The position numbers and the translations under genes were made by a program. The notes under the pieces were generated by a model. The model did not search any database. It was given only the letters and a program-made list of their open reading frames with translations, and was not told where the DNA came from. Of a stretch of 45,342 nt of DNA, positions 36,073 through 45,342 are shown piece by piece (position 1 is the stretch's first letter; every line of letters starts with the position of its first letter). Source of the DNA: Burkholderiales bacterium (lineage in GTDB: Bacteria > Pseudomonadota > Gammaproteobacteria > Burkholderiales > SG8-39); assembly GCA_014860355.1 (NCBI GenBank), contig JACZJV010000160.1:1-45342 (forward strand), given 5' to 3'.

Positions 36073-36708
36073 ATGCTGAGAACGCTGGTTTTCGCCATCG
36101 GCGCAGGTATGGCGCTCGCTTGCCAGGCCGACGTCTTCGTGCGCGATGACATCATCGTCGATCCGGATCCGGCGCAATTCAATATCTGCCATGGCAATGG
36201 ATGTGACGGCCTGGTCTGGGTGAAGCTGGGCGCCGAACAATGGCAGCGGGTGCGCGAGGTCTTCGCGACACCAGCCGATACGCCGGCAGGGGAGCGCGAG
36301 CAGATCAGAACCGCAGTAGCCTTGTTGGAGACCACTGTAGGCGCGATGACCGGCACCGCGAGCGACAGGGGAGGCAATCTGGCCGGTTTCGGCTTGCCCG
36401 GCCAAATGGACTGCATAGACGAGTCGACCAATACGACGACTTATCTGCGCATGCTGCAAAAATACGGCCTGCTGCGCTGGCATCAGGTTGCGGAGCGTGC
36501 CACGCGCTGGTCCTTGTTAACCTGGCCGCATACCACCGCGGTCATCGAAGAGCGCGCGGGCCTGGCGCCATGGGCGGTGGACTCCTGGTTTCTCGACAAC
36601 GGCGAGCCGCCGTTCGTGCTGCCACTGCGAACCTGGCGCGATGGCTGGAGGCCGCCACAGCAGGATACTGCCGGCAGCGGGGACGCCCGGGCCGCCGCCG
36701 CCAGGTGA
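36073..36708 (+). CDS. Secreted protein of unknown function
   Basis: This 211-residue protein has a signal peptide (MLRTLVFAIGAGMALACQA). I do not recognise the mature part, but it has a well-ordered coding composition with NICHGNGCDGLVWVKLG and GLPGQMDCIDESTNTTTYLRML. It looks like a conserved exported protein of Betaproteobacteria. I chose the ATG at 36073 over an in-frame GTG at 36058 because it starts the signal peptide directly. Confidence 0.75.
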   Translation: MLRTLVFAIGAGMALACQADVFVRDDIIVDPDPAQFNICHGNGCDGLVWVKLGAEQWQRVREVFATPADTPAGEREQIRTAVALLETTVGAMTGTASDRGGNLAGFGLPGQMDCIDESTNTTTYLRMLQKYGLLRWHQVAERATRWSLLTWPHTTAVIEERAGLAPWAVDSWFLDNGEPPFVLPLRTWRDGWRPPQQDTAGSGDARAAAAR

Positions 36709-36877
36709 TTGCGCGGGCGGGGCGCAACGATGATGCCGGGCAGGGACGGGTAATTTTCTGCCGCGCAATGCGGTCCGACTATCCCGAATAGAGGCAGTCC
36801 CAAACTGGTAAAATGGCGAAGTTGTCGCGTCCACTGCTCGAATGAGCCCACTCCTCTGAATAGGAATTAGGAAAAAA

Positions 36878-37768
36878 ATGTTTATCAAGTCCAGGATTCT
36901 GCTGGTCAGCGCAGTTTCGCTGCTCGCGCTGAGCGCATGTGGTTCCGACGTTGCAGTGCCGGCTGCAGGAACGGCCAAGCATTCCGTAGCCGCCACGGTA
37001 AACGGCGCCCCGATCAGCGAGAGCATGCTCGACATGATGCTCAAGCAACGCTCCAATCTCGGCCGGGAAGCCAGTGCGGAGGCGCGCAAGTCGTTCATTG
37101 ACCGCCTGGCCATGCAACTCATCATCGCGCAGGAGGCCGTCAAGAAAGGGTTCGACAAGAAGCCTGAGGTGATGGATCGGATAGAACTGGGCCGACAGTC
37201 CGTTCTGGTCGATGCTTTCGTGCAGGACTATTACAAGAACAATCCCGTGACCGACGACATGCTGAACGCAGAGTACGAAAAAATGAAGGCGCAGGAAAGC
37301 GGCACCGAGTACAAGGCGCGCCACATCCTGGTCGAGACGGAAGCCGAAGCCAAGGAGATCATCGCCAAGCTGAACAAGAACGCGAGCGCATTCGAAGAAC
37401 TGGCGAAGGAAAAATCCAGGGACACCGGCTCGAAGGTCAAGGGCGGCGAACTGGGCTGGTTCGACCCGCGCGGCATGGTTCCGGAATTCGCGGCGGCCGT
37501 CGTCAAGCTGGCCAAAGGCAAATTCACCGAAGAACCTGTCAAGACGCAATTCGGCTACCACGTGATACTGCTGGAGGACACACGGCCGAAATCTGCGCCG
37601 CCGCTGGAGCAGGTCAAGGAACAATTGGTGCAGCACCTGAAAGAGCAGAACCTGAGAAAGTTTCTGGAGGAAATGAAGGCCAAGGCGAAGATCGAGATCG
37701 TGGAGTCAGCCGCCCCGGCGGCAGCGCAGGCGCCGCAAGCCAAGCCGGCGGAACCGACCGGAAAATAG
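36878..37768 (+). CDS. Parvulin-type peptidyl-prolyl isomerase lipoprotein
   Basis: This 296-residue protein has a lipoprotein signal with lipobox LSAC (Cys21), an N-terminal SurA-like helical region, and a parvulin domain at about 145-232 (ARHILVETEAEA, GGELGWFDPRGMVPEFA, TQFGYHVILLE). A low-complexity Ala/Pro tail follows. It is an envelope protein-folding factor anchored to a membrane. The ribosome site AGGAATTAGGA lies shortly before the ATG. Confidence 0.92.
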   Translation: MFIKSRILLVSAVSLLALSACGSDVAVPAAGTAKHSVAATVNGAPISESMLDMMLKQRSNLGREASAEARKSFIDRLAMQLIIAQEAVKKGFDKKPEVMDRIELGRQSVLVDAFVQDYYKNNPVTDDMLNAEYEKMKAQESGTEYKARHILVETEAEAKEIIAKLNKNASAFEELAKEKSRDTGSKVKGGELGWFDPRGMVPEFAAAVVKLAKGKFTEEPVKTQFGYHVILLEDTRPKSAPPLEQVKEQLVQHLKEQNLRKFLEEMKAKAKIEIVESAAPAAAQAPQAKPAEPTGK

Positions 37769-37795
37769 GCCGCAAGCACATCCGGGCCTGAAGCC

Positions 37796-39511
37796 ATGCG
37801 TCCCGGCAGCACCGAACCTCCTGCGCCGCGGATACGCTACGGCGAATTCTTGAGCGCGGTGCGCGTCAAGCAGCGCCTGGTGAGCTACAACGAGGTGCAT
37901 ACCAGGTCGCTCGATCATGGCGGAAACGCAGCGCCGGCACTGCGGCTGATCGACCTGCACCGCCTGCTCACGCCTTATGTCAGCGTGCGCTTTCTGGAAC
38001 AGGCGCGCGCGGTGGTGCCGCTGGCCCTGTTCCTTGCGCTGTTCCAGATCGCCGCGCTGCGCTCCAGCGTAATCGAGGGTGAGGAGATCGCCTTCGGCAT
38101 GCTCGCGGTAATGCTCGGATTGATGTTTTTCATGGACGGGGTCAAGTATGGATTGATGCCGTTTTCCGAGAATATCGGCTTCAAGCTGCCCGATCGCTCA
38201 CCGACTGCCGCCGTGCTCGCTTTTGCGTTCCTGCTCGGTGGGATCGCCACGTTCGCCGAACCGGCGATCGGCGCGCTGCGCGCCGCAGGCGCCGGGCTGG
38301 ATCCTGCGCGCACGCCCTGGCTGCACCTGTTGCTCACGCGCTATCCCGGCCGCCTGGTATTGGCGGTCGGCACCGGGGTCGGCGCCGCCGTGGTTCTGGG
38401 CATGCTGCGCTTCATCTACGGCTGGCGCATGAAGACGCTGGTGATTGCAGTGCTGCTGCCATGTCTTGCCGCCTCCGTCTATGCCGGACTCGATCCGCGT
38501 CTGGCGCCCATCCTCGGGCTGGCCTGGGACTGCGGCGCAATCACCACCGGACCGGTGACGGTGCCGCTGGTGCTTGCGCTTGGCATAGGAGTATCGGCTG
38601 CTGCCGGCCGCCAGGACAATCCCCTCTCGGGGTTCGGCATAGTCACGCTTGCCTCGCTGTTTCCGGCGACGGCGGTCATCCTGGTCGCTGCCGGCCTGGT
38701 GGCCGAAGTGCCTGATCCGGCGCTCCTGCCTGCGATAGTCGGTGCCGATGGTGCACTCGCATGGTGGGACAGGACGCCGGTGGCTGAGATATTGGCCTCG
38801 CTTCGAGCCATTGCACCGCTGATCCTGTTGTTGTGGCTGGCGCAACGATTCGTGCTCGGAGAAAAGCTCGCGCGTCGCCAGGTCGTCGTCTACGGCGTGG
38901 TGATGGCCGTGCTCGGCATGAGCCTGTTCAACGTCGGACTGACGATAGGCCTGACCCCCTTGGGCGAGCAGGCCGGCAAAGTCGTTCCTTCGGCGTTTCA
39001 CGCGGTCAACGGCGGTGCCCCGCTCTACCCCTATCCCTTCGGCGTATCCCTGACCCTGCTGTTTGCCGCCACGATCGGATACGGCGCGACGGTGGCGGAG
39101 CCTGCGCTCAGCGCCATGGGCGTAACGGTGGAGAACCTCACCAACGGGGCCTTCCCGCGGCCGCTGTTGATCCGGTCGGTAGCGGTCGGCGTGGCGCTGG
39201 GGACTGCACTGGGTGTGGCCAAGATCATTTTTCAGTGGCCGATGCTGCCGCTGCTGCTCGGGGCCTACACCGTGGCGCTCGTAGGTACCGTGCTCTCGCT
39301 CGACGAATACGTGAGCCTGGCCTGGGACAGCGCCGGCGTCACCACCGGTCCGGTGACGGTGCCGCTGGTGCTCGCGCTTGGTATCGGACTGAGCAAGGCG
39401 GTGGGTGCCATGGAGGGTTTCGGCATTCTGGCAATGGCCTCGGCCGGACCGATCATCAGCGTGCTGGCGGTGGGACTGTGGATACGCCGGCGCAGCGACG
39501 CACGAACCTGA
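37796..39511 (+). CDS. DUF1538 membrane protein with two fused halves (UmpAB-type)
   Basis: This 571-residue, highly hydrophobic protein contains two homologous DUF1538 units. Each ends with a TTGPVTVPLVLALGIG motif, near residues 246-261 and again near 517-532. The family includes UmpA/UmpB proteins reported as Na+/H+ antiporters. Here the two units are fused in one chain. The gene is followed by two small PII-like proteins, the usual context, which are thought to regulate the membrane protein. It begins 27 bases after the parvulin gene. Confidence 0.85.
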   Translation: MRPGSTEPPAPRIRYGEFLSAVRVKQRLVSYNEVHTRSLDHGGNAAPALRLIDLHRLLTPYVSVRFLEQARAVVPLALFLALFQIAALRSSVIEGEEIAFGMLAVMLGLMFFMDGVKYGLMPFSENIGFKLPDRSPTAAVLAFAFLLGGIATFAEPAIGALRAAGAGLDPARTPWLHLLLTRYPGRLVLAVGTGVGAAVVLGMLRFIYGWRMKTLVIAVLLPCLAASVYAGLDPRLAPILGLAWDCGAITTGPVTVPLVLALGIGVSAAAGRQDNPLSGFGIVTLASLFPATAVILVAAGLVAEVPDPALLPAIVGADGALAWWDRTPVAEILASLRAIAPLILLLWLAQRFVLGEKLARRQVVVYGVVMAVLGMSLFNVGLTIGLTPLGEQAGKVVPSAFHAVNGGAPLYPYPFGVSLTLLFAATIGYGATVAEPALSAMGVTVENLTNGAFPRPLLIRSVAVGVALGTALGVAKIIFQWPMLPLLLGAYTVALVGTVLSLDEYVSLAWDSAGVTTGPVTVPLVLALGIGLSKAVGAMEGFGILAMASAGPIISVLAVGLWIRRRSDART

Positions 39512-39536
39512 AGTCGAAGCAACGGAGGAAGTCCGA

Positions 39537-39920
39537 ATGAAGCGACGCGACGAGATTGTGGTGTTGACCGATGCGGTGCTGATCACCTGCATCGTCCAGC
39601 GCGGCTCGGCCGACGCGGTGGTCGACGCCGCCACGGAAGCGGGGGCGCAGGGGGCCACCATTTTCTACGCGCGCGGAACCGGCGTGCGGCAAAAGCACCT
39701 GGGCGTGCTCGGCATTACGATCAATGCAGAAAAGGAAGTGCTCTACATCGTCTCCCCCGGAGACCATGCAGACCATATATTCGAGCGCGTCTATGTCGCC
39801 GCCAAACTCGACACTCCCGGAATGGGCATGATTTACATGATGCCATTGGAGAAAATGGCAACCTACGTGCCGCCCGAGGTCGCGGCGCGCTTCGGCTATC
39901 ATCCCGGCCACGATGAATAA
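39537..39920 (+). CDS. PII-like regulatory protein (first of two)
   Basis: This 127-residue protein begins at the ATG behind GGAGGA. The sequence DAVLITCIVQRGSADAVVDAATEAGAQGATIFYARGTG shows the ferredoxin-like PII fold with an extended nucleotide-facing loop. No uridylylation tyrosine of classical GlnB is apparent. It lies directly downstream of the DUF1538 gene (25 bases) and is probably a small-molecule sensor for it. Confidence 0.85.
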   Translation: MKRRDEIVVLTDAVLITCIVQRGSADAVVDAATEAGAQGATIFYARGTGVRQKHLGVLGITINAEKEVLYIVSPGDHADHIFERVYVAAKLDTPGMGMIYMMPLEKMATYVPPEVAARFGYHPGHDE

Positions 39921-40275
39921 GGCAGCGCTGCCCCCCCGCGGGGAGTTTCGCGTGCTCATCTGCGTCATGCCTGCCGGGCGCGGCACCGAAGTGCTCGAAG
40001 CCCTGCGCCGCGAGACCGGCGTCATCAGCGCATACGCCCACCATGCGCGCGGCATCGGCACCCACAGCCTGCGCCACCGCATCTATTCCGACGAGAAGCA
40101 GATCCTCACCGCGCTGGTCGACGCGGTGCGCGCCGACGAGATCTTTCACTTTCTCTATTACAGCGCCGGGCTCGACTCACCCCATGCAGGGATGCTCATG
40201 ATGGGTCATGCCTTCCGCGGCGCCGGCGTAGTTCCGCTGACCGAGTCGGAGAGCGCCGAGCCGGGCCGGACCTAG
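39913..40275 (+). CDS. PII-like regulatory protein (second of two)
   Basis: This 120-residue protein overlaps the first PII-like gene by 8 bases, so it is translationally coupled. FRVLICVMPAGRGTEVLEALRRETGVISAYAHHARGIG fits the same ferredoxin-like fold but is clearly diverged. It may form a heteromer with the first. Its stop overlaps the stop of the convergent MFS gene in a shared CTAG. Confidence 0.75.
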   Translation: MNKAALPPRGEFRVLICVMPAGRGTEVLEALRRETGVISAYAHHARGIGTHSLRHRIYSDEKQILTALVDAVRADEIFHFLYYSAGLDSPHAGMLMMGHAFRGAGVVPLTESESAEPGRT

Positions 40276-41696
40276 TCCGGCTGCGAGGACAGCGGTGGCG
40301 CGATCGTTTCGAGCGGAACGCGCTCGGCGCGCACGCCGTAGCGCAACTCGAACGCGGCAGCGACGTACATGAGCAGCGCCCCGAGCAGGTAGCCATAGAA
40401 AACGTTGAGCCGTTCGCCGGTGCCGATCAGGATACCGAACAACAAGGGCGCGGCGATGCCGCCGGCTGCGGTACCGATGGCGTAGAAGACGGCGATGGCC
40501 AGGGCGCGCAGTTCGAGCGGAAAGATTTCGCTGATGGTCAGGTAGGCCGAACTCGCGGCGGCCGAGGCAAAGAAGAAAATCATCGCCCATGCGGCCGTCT
40601 GCCCGGACGCCGACAGCGTTTCATTCACGAATAGCGCTCCGGTCGCCAGCAGCAGCGTGGCAGCGATGGCGTAGGTCGCGCAAATCATGGTGCGACGACC
40701 GAGGCTGTCGAACAGATGGCCCAGGAACAGCGGGCCGAGAAAATTACCGACGGCGAATGGCAGCAGATAGAGCCCGGTATTCTGCGCCGGCACGGCGTAG
40801 AAGCGGGTCAGCACCAGGGCGTAGGTGAAGAAGATTGCGTTGTAGAGAAACGCCTGCGAGGCGATGAGGACGAAGCAGAGCAGCGCGCGGCTGCGGTATT
40901 TTCCGAACAGGGTGGAAAAGATGATACGCAGGCCGAAATGGCTGCGCGGATGGATCGCAAGGGACGCGGTCACCGGTGCCAGCACCGCACCGGTTTGGCG
41001 CGCCACGCGCGTTTCGATCTCGGCCATGGCCTGCTCTGCGCGCTCGTGGCGGCCGTGTATGCTGAGCCAGCGCGGGCTTTCGGGGATGAAGGCGCGCGCG
41101 AACAACACCAGGAAGCCGAGCAGGGCGCCGACGCCGAACCCGACCCTCCAGCCGGTATCTACCGCGAATATGGACGGGTCGAGCAGCACCACCGTGGCGC
41201 CGGAACCGAGTATGGCGCCCAGCCAGAAGCTGCCGTTGATGATCAGGCTCACTCGGCCGCGCAGCCGTGCCGGGATGAGTTCGTCGATGGCCGAGTTGAT
41301 CGCCGCGTACTCGCCCCCGATGCCGAAGCCGGTGAGGCAGCGAAAGGCTGCGATGCTGGCGAAATTCCAGGAGCAGGCGGTCAGCAGTGTTCCCGTGAGA
41401 TAGATCGCGAGGGTAATGAAAAAAAGCTTGGCGCGGCCATGGCGGTCGGTCAGCCAGCCGCAGATCAGCGCGCCTGCGACTGCCCCAATCAGATAAAACG
41501 ATGCCAGTGCGCCTATTTCGGCGCTGCTCAGATGCAGCGTGGCGGAGTCCTGGAGCACACCGCTGACCGCTCCCTTCAGCGTCACCTCGAGGCCATCGAT
41601 GGCCCAGCTCGCGCCGAGGGCAGACACCAGCAGCCAATGGAAGCGGCTCCAGGGTAGCCGGTCCAGGCGTGCCGGAATATTGGTAAGCAAGGCCAT
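40272..41696 (-). CDS. MFS transporter, sugar/aromatic acid symporter type
   Basis: This 474-residue, 12-helix protein has the MFS loop motifs CGWLTDRHGRAKLFF (loop 2-3) and LFDSLGRRTMI (loop 8-9), and a mid-loop PESPRWLSIHGR typical of sugar- and aromatic-acid:H+ symporters. I start at the ATG giving MALLTNIPARLDRLPWSRFHW; an upstream TTG at 41783 would add 29 weakly supported residues. The substrate is unknown. Confidence 0.87.
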   Translation of the reverse strand: MALLTNIPARLDRLPWSRFHWLLVSALGASWAIDGLEVTLKGAVSGVLQDSATLHLSSAEIGALASFYLIGAVAGALICGWLTDRHGRAKLFFITLAIYLTGTLLTACSWNFASIAAFRCLTGFGIGGEYAAINSAIDELIPARLRGRVSLIINGSFWLGAILGSGATVVLLDPSIFAVDTGWRVGFGVGALLGFLVLFARAFIPESPRWLSIHGRHERAEQAMAEIETRVARQTGAVLAPVTASLAIHPRSHFGLRIIFSTLFGKYRSRALLCFVLIASQAFLYNAIFFTYALVLTRFYAVPAQNTGLYLLPFAVGNFLGPLFLGHLFDSLGRRTMICATYAIAATLLLATGALFVNETLSASGQTAAWAMIFFFASAAASSAYLTISEIFPLELRALAIAVFYAIGTAAGGIAAPLLFGILIGTGERLNVFYGYLLGALLMYVAAAFELRYGVRAERVPLETIAPPLSSQPD

Positions 41697-42061
41697 CGAA
41701 ATGCGCGGATTCGGCCTGGCGGATTCGGATTCTCGTTTCAGCGGTCTGGTCACATCGATGAACCGGGGGCATGCACCAACCAAGCTATTTTACCTTGGCG
41801 TTCCGGCCCGGAGCCCGGAGCAAATGCTTTTGCGCCGCGTCCCGGTTCGGTGGAGCGCGATGGAATGCATCTTCGCTTAAATTGCAAACGCGCGGCTGCC
41901 GGCGGCTGGTCCTGCGCAGCATTCCCGCATTGAGACCTGCGTCAGCGCGCCGACCTTGCTAAGATAAGAGATTCAACACCGGGCAATTCCGGCCGGGATC
42001 GGCCTAAGCCCGCCTACGTTTCGCAAGTTCTGACCGCGCCGTTAGCCCCAGGGGAAAATAC
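41697..42061. other. 365-base divergent gap before the glutamate dehydrogenase gene
   Basis: This is the region between the MFS gene (minus strand) and the glutamate dehydrogenase gene (plus strand). It should hold both promoters, but I could not assign boxes with confidence. AGGGGAAAAT just before 42062 serves as the ribosome site of the dehydrogenase. There is no gene or RNA that I can support. Confidence 0.5.
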
Positions 42062-45000
42062 ATGTCGAATTCAGTTGAGCAATCCAGGGCGGATATCCTC
42101 GCTTCAGTGTTTGAGCTGATAAAAGGCCAGATTCCAGCCGGGGATGCGACCATGGCCGAGGCATTTGCGCGACGCTACTATGCGCAAGTCGCCGCGGAGG
42201 ATTTGGCTGGACGCGCGGCGCAGGACTTGTGCGGCGCGGCTTTGTCCCACTGGCGCTACGCACGTCAATTCTTGCCCGGCAAGCCCTCTATCCGGGTGTA
42301 CAACCCGCGCACGGAGGAACAGGGCTGGCAATCCACGCACACCGCGATCGAAATAGTCAGCGAAGACATGCCCTTCCTGGTGGATTCGATCACCATGGAA
42401 GTAAACCGACAGGGACTGACACCGCACCTGATCATCCACCCGATCATGAAGTTCGTGCGCGATGCCGGGGGATTCCTGCAGGCAATTTCCGCAGACCGCG
42501 ACGATACCCCGGGGAACTATGAATCGATCATCCATGTGGAGGTAGACCGGCGCACCCGGGTCGAGCATCTGGAAGCGCTGCGCCAGGGGCTGGAGCGGGT
42601 CCTCGGCGATGTGCGTGCCGCGGTGGAAGACTGGCCCTTGATGAAGCAGCGCCTGGCGGAGATCATCGCCGACATCGAGCGCGACCCGCCTGCGCTGGAT
42701 CCTGCCGATACCGCCGAAAACTGCGCGTTCCTGCGCTGGGTAGCCGCCGACAACTTTACCCTGCTCGGCTACCGCGAGTACCAGTTCGTGCACGAAGACG
42801 GCGAGGAGCTGATGCGTATCGCCCCCGGATCCGGAGTCGGCATCCTGCGCGAGACCGGCAGGGAACGGATTGTATCCTTTGCTTCGCTGCTGCCGGAGGT
42901 GAGGGCGATTGCGCGGCAAAAGCGCTTGCTGGTGCTCACCAAGACCAACTCGCGCTCGACCGTGCATCGGCCGGGTTACCTCGACTACATAGGCATCAAA
43001 CGCTTTGGTCCCGGCGGCGAAGTAATCGGCGAACGCCGCTTCCTCGGCCTGCTCACCTCAACCGCGTATAACGCCAATCCGGCCGATATCCCGCTGCTGC
43101 GAAAGAAAGTCTCGGGCGTGATGACGCGTGCGGGCTTCCGCCCCAAGAGCAATGCCGACAAGGCGCTGCTTACCATACTCGAGCAGTATCCGCGCGACGA
43201 ACTGTTGCAGGTGGACGTCGACGAACTCTATCCGATAGCCATGGGGATACTGGGGCTGGGGGAGCGCCAGAGGACGCGGCTGTTCGTGCGGCGCGACGCA
43301 TTCTGCCGCTTCTATTCCTGCCTCATCTATACGCCCAGGGAAAACTTCGATTCGGCGCTGCGCCAGCGCATGCAGGAGGTGCTGGTTCAGGCGCTGAACG
43401 GGACTTCGGCCGAATTCTTCGTCCAGCTGTCGGAATCGGCGCTGGCGCGCGTGCTGGTGGTGGTCCACGTAAGCCCGGGCACGGTGCCCGAGTTCGATGC
43501 GCTCGAACTCGAACAGCGCCTGGCAAAAGTCTCGCGGCGCTGGGACGACGAACTGTGGGACGCACTGCTGGAAAGATGGGGCGAGGAGCGCGGGAATCTG
43601 CTTCACTCGGGCTACAAGTCGGCCTTTCCCGCGGGCTACCGCGAGGACTATGCGGCGCGCGCCGCCGTCGGCGACATCGGCCTGATGGAAACCCTGAGCG
43701 GGCCGGATACCCTCGCAATGAACCTGTATCAGCCCGTGGATGCGCGCACAGGCAATCTGCGCTTCAAGATCCTGCGCAATGCCGAGCCCGTGCCGCTTTC
43801 GACGTCCCTGCCGATGCTGGAACTCATGGGGGTGAAGGTCCTGGAAGAGCGGCCCTACGAGATCAAGCGCGAGGACGGCCAGGCGGTCTGGCTGCACGAC
43901 TTCGGCCTGAACTTTCCGGGCGCAGCGAAACTGGATCTGGACAGCGTACGCGGAATATTCGAACAGGGTTTCCTGCGCATCTGGCGCGGCGAGGCGGAAA
44001 ACGACGACTTCAACCGGCTGATCCTGTCTGCGCGGATGAACTGGCGCGAAGTGGCACTGCTGCGCGCCTACGCCAAGTACCTGAAGCAGGCAGGGTTTGC
44101 ATTCAGTCAGGTCTACATGGCGCAGACGCTGACGACCCATGCCGGCGTCGCGCGCAAGCTCGTCGAACTGTTCATGGCCCATTTCGATCCGGCCAGGGAA
44201 GCGCTAAGGGAGGAAGTAGCCGCAACGCTGGCGGCGGAAATCAATTCCATGCTCGAGGCAGTCGCGAATCTGGACGAGGATCGCATTCTGCGTCTGTATC
44301 TGGCGGTGATACTCGCCACGATGCGTACCAATTACTTTCAACTGGACGGGAATGCGCCCAAGCCCCGTCTGTCTTTCAAGCTCGATTCCAGTCTGGTCCC
44401 GGGTTTGCCGGAGCCCAAGCCGGTATTCGAGATATTTGTCTATTCGCCGCGCGTCGAGGGTATTCATCTGCGCGGCGGCAAGGTGGCGCGCGGAGGATTG
44501 CGCTGGTCCGACAGGATGGAGGATTTCCGCACCGAAGTACTCGGACTGATGAAGGCGCAAATGGTCAAGAACGTGGTGATCGTGCCCGTAGGATCGAAAG
44601 GGGGATTCGTGGTGAAAAAGCCACCGCCTTCGGCCGAACGCGATGCGGTCCTGCAGGAGGGCATCGCGTGCTACCACATCTTTTTGCGCGGTTTGCTCGA
44701 CATCACCGATAACCTGGTGGCAGGAAGGACAGTACCCCCCGTGGATGTCGTGCGCCGGGATGGCGACGATCCCTACCTGGTGGTCGCTGCCGACAAGGGG
44801 ACGGCGAGTTTTTCCGACTACGCCAATGCCGTGTCCAAGGAATACGGCTTCTGGCTCAGGGACGCCTTCGCCTCGGGCGGTTCAGTGGGTTACGATCACA
44901 AGAAGATGGCGATCACGGCGCGTGGCGCATGGGAGTCGGTGCAGCGGCATTTCCGCGAACTCGGACTGAATACCCAGGAGCGGGATTTCACCGTGGTGGG

Positions 45001-45342
45001 CATCGGAGACATGTCGGGCGACGTCTTCGGCAACGGCCTGCAATACACCGACCGCGTCAAGCTGCTCGCGGCCTTCGACCACCGCCACGTCTTCCTCGAC
45101 CCCGATCCCGACCCGGTCGCGTCGCATGCCGAGCGCCAGCGGCTGTTCGACCTGCCGCGCAGCAGCTGGGCCGACTACGACCGCGCGCTGCTCTCCCAGG
45201 GCGGCGGCGTGTTCGAGCGCGGCGCCAAGCGCATCCCCCTGTCGCCCGAGGTGCGCGCCGCGCTGGGCGTGGACGCCGAGGCCCTCTCGGGCCAGGACCT
45301 CGTCAAGGCGATCCTGCGGGCCCCCGTCGACCTGCTGTGGAA
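42062..45342 (+). CDS. gdhB: NAD-specific glutamate dehydrogenase, large type (3' end cut by window)
   Basis: The frame runs open from the ATG at 42062 to the right edge, giving 1093 residues of a protein that is normally about 1600. The N-terminal regulatory region has MPFLVDSITMEVNRQGL. The catalytic core has HLRGGKVARGGLRWSDRMEDF (near 801-821), the conserved VGSKGGFVVKK (near 843-853) and the Rossmann start FTVVGIGDMSGDVFGNG (near 977-993). This family converts glutamate to 2-oxoglutarate and ammonia with NAD. Bases 43555-44712 also hold an open frame in another phase, which is a shadow. Confidence 0.95.
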   Translation, partial: MSNSVEQSRADILASVFELIKGQIPAGDATMAEAFARRYYAQVAAEDLAGRAAQDLCGAALSHWRYARQFLPGKPSIRVYNPRTEEQGWQSTHTAIEIVSEDMPFLVDSITMEVNRQGLTPHLIIHPIMKFVRDAGGFLQAISADRDDTPGNYESIIHVEVDRRTRVEHLEALRQGLERVLGDVRAAVEDWPLMKQRLAEIIADIERDPPALDPADTAENCAFLRWVAADNFTLLGYREYQFVHEDGEELMRIAPGSGVGILRETGRERIVSFASLLPEVRAIARQKRLLVLTKTNSRSTVHRPGYLDYIGIKRFGPGGEVIGERRFLGLLTSTAYNANPADIPLLRKKVSGVMTRAGFRPKSNADKALLTILEQYPRDELLQVDVDELYPIAMGILGLGERQRTRLFVRRDAFCRFYSCLIYTPRENFDSALRQRMQEVLVQALNGTSAEFFVQLSESALARVLVVVHVSPGTVPEFDALELEQRLAKVSRRWDDELWDALLERWGEERGNLLHSGYKSAFPAGYREDYAARAAVGDIGLMETLSGPDTLAMNLYQPVDARTGNLRFKILRNAEPVPLSTSLPMLELMGVKVLEERPYEIKREDGQAVWLHDFGLNFPGAAKLDLDSVRGIFEQGFLRIWRGEAENDDFNRLILSARMNWREVALLRAYAKYLKQAGFAFSQVYMAQTLTTHAGVARKLVELFMAHFDPAREALREEVAATLAAEINSMLEAVANLDEDRILRLYLAVILATMRTNYFQLDGNAPKPRLSFKLDSSLVPGLPEPKPVFEIFVYSPRVEGIHLRGGKVARGGLRWSDRMEDFRTEVLGLMKAQMVKNVVIVPVGSKGGFVVKKPPPSAERDAVLQEGIACYHIFLRGLLDITDNLVAGRTVPPVDVVRRDGDDPYLVVAADKGTASFSDYANAVSKEYGFWLRDAFASGGSVGYDHKKMAITARGAWESVQRHFRELGLNTQERDFTVVGIGDMSGDVFGNGLQYTDRVKLLAAFDHRHVFLDPDPDPVASHAERQRLFDLPRSSWADYDRALLSQGGGVFERGAKRIPLSPEVRAALGVDAEALSGQDLVKAILRAPVDLLW

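Noticed and set aside
38198-39661. A 487-codon minus-strand frame opposite the DUF1538 gene
   Set aside because: It is rich in Arg, Gln and His with no domain, and lies against a well-supported membrane protein gene.
41697-41783. Longer N-terminus for the MFS gene from a TTG at 41783
   Set aside because: The added residues are not transporter-like, and the ATG at 41696 gives a normal N-terminus.
1-45342. CRISPR array, retron, insertion sequence or integrase gene
   Set aside because: No regular spaced repeats, reverse transcriptase, transposase or integrase was seen. The expected integrase would be outside the window.

Overview
The window looks like a high-GC Betaproteobacterium chromosome. 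Support for this includes a histidine tRNA 3' end of bacterial type, a very large NAD-dependent glutamate dehydrogenase, Tat and lipoprotein signals, and gene families common in that class. The assignment is an inference from gene style, not from a marker-gene search. The window divides sharply near base 25,035. The left part is the right-hand end of a genomic island carrying candidate defence genes. The right part is ordinary chromosomal housekeeping DNA. The division is marked by a 47-base copy of the 3' half of tRNA-His with no 5' half, the footprint expected where an element has integrated into a tRNA gene. The intact tRNA-His and the integrase would then lie off the left edge.

Island, block 1 (bases 2-14,191). 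Seven same-strand, tightly packed genes: a SNF2-type helicase with a C-terminal DUF3883 domain (5' end off-window), an AAA ATPase with an RloB-type TOPRIM partner, a small HEPN protein with zinc-knuckle cysteines, a DUF1156 DNA methyltransferase, a HEPN(Swt1)-DUF499 ATPase, and a Ser/Thr kinase with an FHA domain. The combination of DUF1156 methylase, DUF499 ATPase and SNF2 helicase is a known predicted defence module related in logic to DISARM and BREX. No drmA/drmB/drmC or pglZ is visible. The embedded RloA/RloB pair, the HEPN-zinc protein and the FHA kinase make this a composite version that deserves attention. A reasonable model is that the methylase marks self DNA, the helicase and DUF499 ATPase detect or process foreign DNA, the two Rx4H HEPN domains supply RNase activity, and the kinase/FHA protein regulates.

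Island, block 2 (14,188-25,034). Separate cassettes follow: an ApeA-like HEPN protein, a PD-(D/E)xK nuclease-like protein, a secreted Sel1 protein, a second protein kinase with TPRs, a small unknown protein, and a DUF4062-HEAT-like protein. Three truncated 3' ends of the same thermonuclease (SNase) gene sit between cassettes at 14.2, 18.0 and 19.3 kb. They look like recombination scars.

Core chromosome (25,082-45,342). This part holds a DUF302 protein and a small partner, a DEDDy 3'-5' exonuclease, a Tat-exported NADP-binding protein, an NTP/NDP-exchange-like MFS carrier, an enolase-superfamily enzyme followed by a YgiD-type dioxygenase, a Sel1 protein, and a ThDP decarboxylase. It continues with a SAM methyltransferase, a universal stress protein, a stand-alone receiver protein, a secreted unknown protein, a parvulin lipoprotein, a DUF1538 membrane protein in an operon with two PII-like proteins, an MFS symporter, and the first two thirds of NAD-glutamate dehydrogenase.
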